Positions 1 through 6,476 of a DNA stretch of 64,000 bases are shown in pieces (positions within the stretch are counted from its first letter, which is position 1; each line of letters begins with the position of its first letter). The DNA lies in the NCBI GenBank assembly GCA_034003245.1, contig JAVEYY010000009.1:1-64000 (forward strand), given 5' to 3'. The DNA comes from Perlabentimonas sp034003245 (lineage in GTDB: Bacteria > Bacteroidota > Bacteroidia > Bacteroidales > Tenuifilaceae). The notes beneath the pieces were generated by a model. The model searched no databases. It worked only from the letters and a program-made list of their open reading frames with translations, and was not told the origin of the DNA. The position numbers were made by a program, and so were the translations under genes.

Positions 1-33
1 ACCCTAAAGCCTTTTTTTATAGGTCTTTAGGGT
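1..33. terminator. Inverted repeat, possible terminator of the integrase operon
   Basis: A perfect 9-bp inverted repeat (ACCCTAAAG at 1-9, CTTTAGGGT at 25-33), with CCT/AGG able to extend the stem inward. It lies 33 bases past the stop of the last gene of the minus-strand integrase operon, so it fits a transcription end. The bases that would form the minus-strand T-run lie outside the window, so this cannot be confirmed. Confidence 0.4.
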
Positions 34-65
34 TGTAGGATAGATTTTGGCTTTTCTTAGTAGAT

Positions 66-530
66 TTAGAACTGCCTTACCCTATGGTATTTGAAGTAGT
101 AGTAAAAAGCAATCTTTTGCCATTTGGTGAGTTCTGGGTTGCCTTCGATCAGGGCGGTTAGGATATGCTTATCTATCCCGGTTTGGTTGGTTAGGTGTTT
201 TGTTTTAAGCCCTAGCTCCTGCATTTGGGCTTTTATCCACTCAGGGGTGATGTTGTCTATATCCGTGCGGTTGTAATCTACAGGGGAAATCGTCAGCCTC
301 CATTCTGGGGGTATCTCATCAGCAAACATTTTCCGAACTCTGTCAATCAACTCTTTTCGGGTGAGTTGCTTTTCGTTTACCTTCTTTTGCTCTACCCTTA
401 CGATCAGCCAATTATCTTTAAACGAAACAACCTCGATTGCGATTTGGGCCAGCTGGAGGTATTGCTGTGCGAACTTGGCAAGCCGTTCTTTTACCTCACT
501 TGGTAGAGGTAGCAAGTCAAGGTTTTTCAT
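66..530 (-). CDS. Uncharacterised integrative-element protein with XRE-like C-terminal helix-turn-helix
   Basis: A 154-residue protein I cannot assign to a named family. The ATG at 530 is preferred over an upstream ATG at 557 because it overlaps the stop of the preceding gene as ATGA (530-527), typical of translational coupling. The C-terminal third (about residues 95-150) reads like a Cro/C1-type helix-turn-helix: it contains IKAQMQELGLKTKHL, then TGIDKHILTALIEGN, then an aromatic tail KWQKIAFYYYFKY. The N-terminal part is charged with no visible signal peptide. It is the third gene of an operon headed by a tyrosine recombinase, so a role as element regulator or excision factor is plausible but is inference from position. 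Confidence 0.7.
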   Translation of the reverse strand: MKNLDLLPLPSEVKERLAKFAQQYLQLAQIAIEVVSFKDNWLIVRVEQKKVNEKQLTRKELIDRVRKMFADEIPPEWRLTISPVDYNRTDIDNITPEWIKAQMQELGLKTKHLTNQTGIDKHILTALIEGNPELTKWQKIAFYYYFKYHRVRQF

Positions 531-1336
531 GGCTTTTGCCTTTTTTTGAGGTAACACTTGTTCGTCTCGGGATCCGCCTCTATTGAGTATTGTTTCAATA
601 TGTTGTATATTGTGCCAGCCCCTGTTGCCGACTTATTCCTATGGTCGCCCGTTAGTTTTGAACCGTCTGGTAACACTATGTTTTGATTAAAATTCCATAT
701 TTCACTCTTCCCGTTTTCATCTTTAATTTGTCCTTTGTTTAACCACAGGGCAAACTTATATGCATCAGCCTTGTCGTATGCACCACCTCTTCCCTTGGCA
801 ATCCATTGTCCTTTTTCCTTTGCCCTTCTGGTGGTGATTAAACTCTCAAGGCTCTCAAGGGTGATGCCTAAATATGGTTTTAGTTCATTATGCAAGCTGA
901 CAAAGATAAGGTTAGGCTTATTTGCATTTTCTTGCAGAAAGTTCAGGTATTGCGTCCCTCTATTGTAAGCCTCGTGATCTTTGATGTATTTTTTATCAGC
1001 ACCTGTATTCTCAATCTGTTCAAGCAGGTCTTTAAAAATTTCTTTTTCCAGTTCTACAAACCCCTCTCGGTTAATAACGGCGTTGCTACTCTTCCGTTCT
1101 CTAAAACGGTTCTCAAACATTTGGGAATACTCACTTTCAGCGTAGTATGTTCTGCTTACCTCTTTGGAGTAGGGTATCGTATTCCCGTCCCTGGTCTTTT
1201 TTTTCGTAACTGTTTCACGGTTCTTTACAAACAGCATATCTAGGGCCCTGAGCAAGACAATGGCCCTTTTTGTGTTCTCTTTTGCTGGCTGCTCATTCTC
1301 AGATTTTGGCGGCCAATCCAATGATTTTCCTTTCAT
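527..1336 (-). CDS. Uncharacterised protein of the integrase operon
   Basis: A 269-residue soluble, lysine-rich protein I do not recognise. Its ATG (1336-1334) shares one base with the TAA of the integrase (TAATG), and its TGA overlaps the next start as ATGA, so all three genes should be co-transcribed and translationally coupled. The N-terminal half is charged and probably helical. The C-terminal half has glycine- and aromatic-containing stretches (KGRGGAYDKADAYKFALWL) and ends in a basic tail. No signal peptide, membrane segment or catalytic motif is visible. Accessory functions of integrative elements (regulation, DNA binding, mobilisation) are possible, but none is shown by the sequence. 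Confidence 0.75.
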   Translation of the reverse strand: MKGKSLDWPPKSENEQPAKENTKRAIVLLRALDMLFVKNRETVTKKKTRDGNTIPYSKEVSRTYYAESEYSQMFENRFRERKSSNAVINREGFVELEKEIFKDLLEQIENTGADKKYIKDHEAYNRGTQYLNFLQENANKPNLIFVSLHNELKPYLGITLESLESLITTRRAKEKGQWIAKGRGGAYDKADAYKFALWLNKGQIKDENGKSEIWNFNQNIVLPDGSKLTGDHRNKSATGAGTIYNILKQYSIEADPETNKCYLKKRQKP

Positions 1337-2649
1337 TATTCAAGCATTTTAACAAGTTCGGCTTTCATATTCTCATCAATCTCACGGTACCGGGCAAAGG
1401 CCTTGCTCCCGTACTTATGTCCACTGAGCGCGCCCACTAGGTTTGGGTCTTTTACTTGGCGGTACAGGTTGCCAACAAAGCACCGCCGGGCAAGGTGTGA
1501 GCTGGCCACCTCGTTAATGGGCCGTTGCTCAGGTTCGCGGGTGGTGGGGTTCAGCCAGGTGATAACGCGAGTAATCCCAGCGGCCTCAAACATATCCTTT
1601 ATGTAATCGTTATAGCGCTGCGAGGTGATGAAAGGCAGTAACCCACGCCCCTCGTAATCCTTATACCGCTCTAGTATCTCTTTGGCTATTGAGTTCAGGG
1701 GCACACGAACGGTTACTGGGTTGCCGTTTTTGGTTTTTCTGGCAACGTACTCAATGGCTCCGTTTACTACATTGGCCTTGGTCATCTGCAAGAGGTCACC
1801 CACCCGGCAACCGATCAGGCACTGGAAAACGAATATATCGCGCTGGGTTGCTAGCTGGGGGTTGTGGGAAAAATCAGCTTTGTATAGCGCGTTCCGCTCA
1901 TCAACTGATATGTAGTAGGGCGTTCCATAGACCGACTCTTCAACCCGGTACTTTCGGAAGGGGTTATTGGTTGTTTTGCCATTATCTACGGCCCAAATGT
2001 AGAATGTACGAAACTTTACGAATATACCGTTAATTGTATTTTGCCCCCTTGGCTGTGGAATGCGGCTCTCGGGAACGGCCTCGTATATCTTAGGGAACCG
2101 CTTAAAGATTTTGTGTTCATTCACTAAAAACTCTTCAATCTGCTGGAGGGTGTTGGCTGTGATCCCGTCGAGGGTCAGTTCAAATTCGCCCTTGATTTTC
2201 TCGTACAGCTCAAAACGCTGCAAGGCTCGGTAAATTACCATAAAGGCGCGCTTTCGGGATTCAGCCAGTTTTTTTGTCTTTAGAAACTCATTCCACACCT
2301 CAAAGAAGGTTTGGGGGGTAAGGCTTAAACCGTATTTTTCGGGGTGTAGGGCTTTGTCCACTTCGATTTTAAACTGATCTGAAGTGATTGACCCCCTTTG
2401 AGGCATGGAGTGGTAAACATCCAGTAGCAACTTTTTGTAGTTTGCTACGTTCTGGTTGAACTCGGCGCGCTTGGCTGTATCGTAAACGATTTTTGCCTTG
2501 ATCTCCTGTTTTTTTGCATCCCAAACGGTGGGGTTTACCTCCAAAGGGCTTTTGTAGAATAGCTGTGTTTCGCGACCATCCCTAAGCCTAAATCGAATGG
2601 CCCTGTCGGTTTTTTTGGAAGTACGAATAAAAGCTGTGACTGTTGCCAT
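1336..2649 (-). CDS. Tyrosine recombinase (integrase) of an integrative element
   Basis: A 437-residue site-specific recombinase of the phage-integrase superfamily, Bacteroidota type. An N-terminal arm-type DNA-binding region (about residues 1-100) and SAM-like core-binding region (about 105-245) precede the catalytic domain. Catalytic residues visible are R282 in IGCRVGDLL, H385 and R388 in SSHLARR, a later His in LSGHKYGS, and nucleophile Y421 in FARYREID. It probably catalyses integration and excision of the element extending left out of the window. The start lies about 20 bases downstream of a consensus promoter that carries a palindrome, and the gene reads away from a tRNA-like att candidate at 2851-2890. 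Two uncharacterised genes overlap its 3' end. Confidence 0.93.
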   Translation of the reverse strand: MATVTAFIRTSKKTDRAIRFRLRDGRETQLFYKSPLEVNPTVWDAKKQEIKAKIVYDTAKRAEFNQNVANYKKLLLDVYHSMPQRGSITSDQFKIEVDKALHPEKYGLSLTPQTFFEVWNEFLKTKKLAESRKRAFMVIYRALQRFELYEKIKGEFELTLDGITANTLQQIEEFLVNEHKIFKRFPKIYEAVPESRIPQPRGQNTINGIFVKFRTFYIWAVDNGKTTNNPFRKYRVEESVYGTPYYISVDERNALYKADFSHNPQLATQRDIFVFQCLIGCRVGDLLQMTKANVVNGAIEYVARKTKNGNPVTVRVPLNSIAKEILERYKDYEGRGLLPFITSQRYNDYIKDMFEAAGITRVITWLNPTTREPEQRPINEVASSHLARRCFVGNLYRQVKDPNLVGALSGHKYGSKAFARYREIDENMKAELVKMLE

Positions 2650-2666
2650 AATGTTTGAAAAGTAGT

Positions 2667-2695
2667 GTGGTGCAAATATACTTTATTTGCACCAC
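2667..2695. promoter_or_regulatory. Palindromic operator on the integrase promoter
   Basis: A perfect inverted repeat with 12-bp arms: GTGGTGCAAATA at 2667-2678 and TATTTGCACCAC at 2684-2695, separated by 5 bases. It covers the -7 element of the minus-strand integrase promoter, so a dimeric protein bound here would block RNA polymerase. The operon's XRE-like protein (66-530) or another element-encoded factor is a possible ligand (inference). Confidence 0.6.
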
Positions 2696-2704
2696 AAATG
2701 CAAA
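2673..2704 (-). promoter_or_regulatory. Promoter of the integrase operon
   Basis: On the minus strand, TTTG (2704-2701) is followed after 20 bases by TATATTTG (2680-2673), an exact fit to the Bacteroidota consensus TTTG...TAnnTTTG. The integrase ATG starts 23 bases downstream. The -7 element lies inside a perfect palindrome. Confidence 0.65.
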
Positions 2705-2850
2705 CATTTACGCAACAATGTAACTATATTTGTAACGTCACAATAAATAAAAAGTGATGCAAAAGGGTGTTTAACAAACAGAAATACAAATAAATACGAT
2801 AGTTGTTAATTGTAACACCATTTTTATGAACATATGCACCCAGTTACGAT

Positions 2851-2890
2851 GTTCAAGCCTTGTCCTGGGCACTTTTTGAAATCATAACCC
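2851..2890 (+). other. Candidate att junction: tRNA 3'-end-like sequence
   Basis: The stretch beginning GTTCAAGCC and continuing to CTGGGCACT resembles the T-loop and acceptor end of a tRNA, but the expected T-stem does not pair well (only about two of five pairs) and no tRNA body lies to the left. It sits about 200 bases upstream of an integrase, where an attR would be expected. A + strand terminator follows with no + strand gene to serve. The interpretation as a duplicated tRNA 3' end is inference. Confidence 0.35.
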
Positions 2891-2925
2891 GCTGTGAACT
2901 ATTTGTTTGCAGCGGGTTTTATTTT
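2886..2925. terminator. Hairpin terminator next to the receptor gene
   Basis: A 9-bp stem (AACCCGCTG at 2886-2894, CAGCGGGTT at 2910-2918). On the + strand it is followed by TTTTATTTT; on the minus strand the T-tract is weaker. It can end the minus-strand receptor gene, whose stop is at 2940, but its better orientation is + strand, where no gene precedes it in the window. Confidence 0.65.
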
Positions 2926-2939
2926 GAGTTTTGGTTGGG

Positions 2940-5132
2940 TTACTCCTTATTACTAAAAACTTTCCCAACCGATAAGGTGATGTAACGTCCGTATCCAATG
3001 GTTCCTTTCTCAAAGATATCGTTGCTGCGAGTTGTTGGGTATCGAACTTCGGTATTGAGGACATTGTGAATGTGTAGTGCGCAGTAAAAATTCTTTTTCA
3101 GTAAATTATTGAACCGAAGATTGCCATTTATTACAGTGTATCCAGTAGCTTTATCTCCAATTCTTTTACCATCGGCGATTAGTTGTATGGGAGTGCGATT
3201 GTCTGTCATATCAGAAGCATTTCGTGTGTCGGGTCGCCAGTATGTTTCCATTGCACCAACACAAAAGCCCGAAAATCCGATCGAAATATTTTGTGTAAGT
3301 TGATACGATACCATGCCGTAGGCAAGAATTGAGGGAGCGTATTCCAGTGTAATATTTTCGTAGCCGGTTTGAAGGTTTTCCGATTTTTGCGCTACTAGGC
3401 TTAAGGACGTGCTAAGTTTTGAAGTGGGCTTATACTGAACAGATGCCTCTACTCCGAGAGTAACAAGTTTTCCTGAATTTGTATTAAAAAGCCTCATTAC
3501 GCCATCCTCAAGCTGGTTCGTTCTTGAGATTAGGTTCTTGGCGTAGTTGTGGAACAGGCTAACATTAAAAATAGCGCTATGAGACAGCAATCCATAGTAG
3601 TTCAGCTCTAGGGTTTGCATATTGGCTGGTTTTAGCTGGTCGCGCTCAGGATACCTCACAATATCCATGTTTTCACCTATTGATGCTCGTTTAATAGCTT
3701 GGCCAAACATAAACTTCATGTGGTGACCATCTGTTAGATGGAGAATTAGGGCGGCACGAGGAATAAAGTATGGTTTGCCGTACTGATAAACTCCCTCACG
3801 GGCTAGGTATTGGTAGGTGCTACTAGGATCAAAGCGCACGGCATAGTTTATTGTGTACGATGGGGTTTGCTCTATCCGAGCTCCTATTAGTGCATCTAAT
3901 TTTGAGGTGATTGAGTATGTGGATTGAAAGTATATTCCCCATGTTTGAATTCTGTTGTCCCTTGACAGGCCGGCATTTAGGTTAACATAGTCATCGCTGA
4001 TATTGGGGGCATCAACAACCAACTTATCTCTTAAAATCCTTCTGTAATATGTGCCAAAAGAGATGTTCCACTTGCTATTAATATTTGCGTTAAGGTTTAG
4101 CTCAGCGTCGATTGCATCGGAAAAGATATCATTAAAGCCGTAGGCAGTGGTGTCGGAATTATGTTTGTAGTCGAGTAGATCTCTGAAGGAGTAGTATCCA
4201 ACTTCAGCCTGAAGGCTAAAGTTATCGATTAAGTTTTTTCTGTAGCCAACAAAAGAGTTGGTCGATTGGATTTGAGCCAAGTGCCCATCTTTATAACCTG
4301 GGTAGTAATCAATTACACCCCGGTTGGTGTGTGTTTGCTGGAATCCAAAGTAAAAATCTTCGTAATTAAACCAAGAGTCAATATATATTCGGTGATCCTC
4401 AAGTTGACCATCGCTCTTGGGATTATTTGGTAATGACCAATCTTCATTGATATTATCAGTCATACTCGAGTATGGTGTACCAATTCCATCCGACCCAAAT
4501 CCAGAGAGATTTACATTGAATTTTAAATTTCCATTTCCACCCGTAATCCTCCCAAACACCTTGTAATTCCCGTTGGTACCGCCCCCCAATGCTACCATAG
4601 ACGTTCCATCAGACTGATTGGTGACGATGTTTATTGCTCCTAGAAAGGCATTGCTTCCATATACAACCGACATGGGGCCTCTAATTACCTCAATTCTGTC
4701 TATGGCATCAACCGGTACGTTTACCTTGGTGAGAGGAAAAGAATTGTACCAATCCTCTTTTTGCGAAATGCCATTCACTAAAATAATCATATTGCTGAAT
4801 GACCCTGAGGAGAAGAAGCCACGTACACCGAAATTATCTGTTCCAAACCAGAGGTAGTCATTAATAAGGTACATTCCAGGAACATTACACAACACCTCTT
4901 CCAGGGTTTGCCAACCCTGCCGTTCAATATCTTTGCGCGAAATAATCACTATACTCGCCGGGATTTCGGCAATAGCTTCAGAGCGTTTGGCAGCCGACTC
5001 AATTTTAAGCTGCATCAAATCATCGAGCGAGTAATCGAGGAGAGTCAACGAGTCTCTTTCCTGCGAAAACGCTGAGAAAATTGATGGTAACAGCAATATC
5101 ACTATGAGAGTTGTATAGTGTAGTTTTCTCAT
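2940..5132 (-). CDS. TonB-dependent outer-membrane receptor
   Basis: A 730-residue receptor. A signal peptide (about residues 1-24, ending FSAFSQ) is followed by a short segment (LDDLMQLKIESAAKRSE), a plug domain (about 55-170, with IPASIVIISRKDIERQGW and IEVIRGPMSVVYGSNAF) and a barrel with alternating aromatic strands ending in GYGRYITLSVGKVFSN. It lacks the N-terminal carboxypeptidase-like domain of SusC proteins, and no SusD partner is present, so a glycan-uptake system is unlikely. The substrate cannot be read from the sequence. A gene for a YfiR-domain hybrid kinase lies divergently about 1.3 kb away. In other bacteria such receptors are found beside YfiR-type proteins, so a sensory or signalling link is plausible (inference). 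Confidence 0.9.
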   Translation of the reverse strand: MRKLHYTTLIVILLLPSIFSAFSQERDSLTLLDYSLDDLMQLKIESAAKRSEAIAEIPASIVIISRKDIERQGWQTLEEVLCNVPGMYLINDYLWFGTDNFGVRGFFSSGSFSNMIILVNGISQKEDWYNSFPLTKVNVPVDAIDRIEVIRGPMSVVYGSNAFLGAINIVTNQSDGTSMVALGGGTNGNYKVFGRITGGNGNLKFNVNLSGFGSDGIGTPYSSMTDNINEDWSLPNNPKSDGQLEDHRIYIDSWFNYEDFYFGFQQTHTNRGVIDYYPGYKDGHLAQIQSTNSFVGYRKNLIDNFSLQAEVGYYSFRDLLDYKHNSDTTAYGFNDIFSDAIDAELNLNANINSKWNISFGTYYRRILRDKLVVDAPNISDDYVNLNAGLSRDNRIQTWGIYFQSTYSITSKLDALIGARIEQTPSYTINYAVRFDPSSTYQYLAREGVYQYGKPYFIPRAALILHLTDGHHMKFMFGQAIKRASIGENMDIVRYPERDQLKPANMQTLELNYYGLLSHSAIFNVSLFHNYAKNLISRTNQLEDGVMRLFNTNSGKLVTLGVEASVQYKPTSKLSTSLSLVAQKSENLQTGYENITLEYAPSILAYGMVSYQLTQNISIGFSGFCVGAMETYWRPDTRNASDMTDNRTPIQLIADGKRIGDKATGYTVINGNLRFNNLLKKNFYCALHIHNVLNTEVRYPTTRSNDIFEKGTIGYGRYITLSVGKVFSNKE

Positions 5133-5392
5133 CGGCTTGAACGGATTTACTAGAGGTATAAATGTACATTTTTTTCTATAAACATTGAGCTATTTCATCT
5201 ACATTGAAGAAAAATATAAAATCCTTTCAAAATCGACATTATTATACATGTCTGTTTTGCTATAAGTTGCAATTTGATAATAAGATACAAATTTACTAAG
5301 GAGTATTTGTATTTTTTGTTTTAAGAACATATCTCTTTTATTGTCTTTTGGCATAATTTATGATATTTAATTTCCATAACCTAAAACTTCTA

Positions 5393-6061
5393 ATGATGAA
5401 AACACTAATTACTAACATTCTCCTGCTAAGTTGCACTATTGGAGTATTTGGTCAACCCTCGGCTAGCACCCGTACTAATCTTACAGATTCGCCAACAATT
5501 AGTTACATTGATTGGTCTAATCCTATCGTTTTTAATACGAGCAAATCCCCGAGAGTAAAAGGGTATGGATATTTTAGCGATTCCTTATCGAATGTATTTA
5601 ACGGAGTTGCTTTTTATGAATACAATAATGATTATTTTCCAATTGAAAGTTGGGCCGATTATTATTACTGGTTCACAAAAAAGTACTCACATCTTTTTTT
5701 AGATCCACAAGTTTATGAGTATTACTATATTACTGGCGACGATTTTGGGATGGCCTCATATATTACAAGCAGTAAATATTTAGGTAAATATTACCCTTCA
5801 TCATTTGTGGTTAATTTTGAAGATAAAGTTGTGGCCGAAAATAGATTTACTTCAAAGCAATACATTATTGATAGTCCCAAAAAGGAAAGGGTATTAGACA
5901 AACAGCTTTTGATCAATGACAATAAGAATGTGGATTTAAACACAAGTCACAGTAATCATAGAAATCGGCCTGGAGTAATCGACAAGGAAGTTATTCGACC
6001 ACAACAAATTGATGTTGTTAATTCAACCAGCAATTCTTCAGAGACAATTTTAATCAAGTAG
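5393..6061 (+). CDS. Secreted protein of unknown function, tyrosine-rich
   Basis: A 222-residue protein starting MMKTLITN; the second Met at 5396 is equally possible, and an in-frame ATG at 5360 would add residues that spoil the signal peptide. A signal peptide runs to about residue 21 (IGVFGQ). The mature part is rich in Tyr, Asp and Ser (ESWADYYYWFTKKYSHLFL) and ends with an Asn/Ser-rich tail. I recognise no domain. It stands alone between the divergent receptor gene and the hybrid kinase and is closed by a strong terminator, so it is probably monocistronic. An exported accessory of the adjacent sensory genes is possible but unsupported beyond position. Confidence 0.7.
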   Translation: MMKTLITNILLLSCTIGVFGQPSASTRTNLTDSPTISYIDWSNPIVFNTSKSPRVKGYGYFSDSLSNVFNGVAFYEYNNDYFPIESWADYYYWFTKKYSHLFLDPQVYEYYYITGDDFGMASYITSSKYLGKYYPSSFVVNFEDKVVAENRFTSKQYIIDSPKKERVLDKQLLINDNKNVDLNTSHSNHRNRPGVIDKEVIRPQQIDVVNSTSNSSETILIK

Positions 6062-6098
6062 ATTGATTATTTTGGTGAGGTTTTTTCTTCCTAATTTT

Positions 6099-6126
6099 AG
6101 CCCTGTTTATAGCAGGGCTTTTTTTT
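6099..6126 (+). terminator. Rho-independent terminator
   Basis: Seven-base-pair stem AGCCCTG (6099-6105) / CAGGGCT (6113-6119) with a 7-base loop, followed by eight T. It ends the secreted-protein gene at 5393-6061. Confidence 0.9.
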
Positions 6127-6476
6127 GATCATAGACTTATTGGTATGTGAAATATTGACAGTAGTCAATGTGATTATTTATTTCAGTGACTATTGCATAT
6201 CGGAGTGAAACTAATATTTGTGATGATTAATGGGATTCTTCATTAATCTTTGGATTTTGTATGTAATGGTTTTTTATTGAAAAAGTAAATTCATTTAATC
6301 TTGAGGAATTGGTATTTTGACTTGATTTAGGGCGATTTCTGCAATATCAGTAGGAAGAACATTAACAATTATCCCTTTTTTTAATACTGGTAGATTTCAA
6401 TAATTCTGATATTTTTTTCTACTTTTGAAGAATTACCAGTTAAGTAACTTTACTTTCTTTACATTAAGACCTATTA
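6127..6476 (+). other. AT-rich intergenic region upstream of the hybrid kinase
   Basis: About 350 bases with no supportable gene. Near the end, TTTG (6424-6427) and TAACTTTA (6445-6452) are 17 bases apart, an imperfect match to the Bacteroidota promoter (consensus spacing 19-21, final G replaced by A). I see no hairpin or repeat of note. Confidence 0.4.

Noticed and set aside
890..1243. A 117-codon + strand frame antisense to the integrase-operon gene
   Set aside because: It overlaps completely with a gene coupled by start/stop overlaps on both sides, and its translation lacks any recognisable feature.
2725..2732. TATATTTG on the + strand, possible + strand promoter
   Set aside because: No TTTG or TTG lies 19-21 bases upstream and no + strand gene follows.
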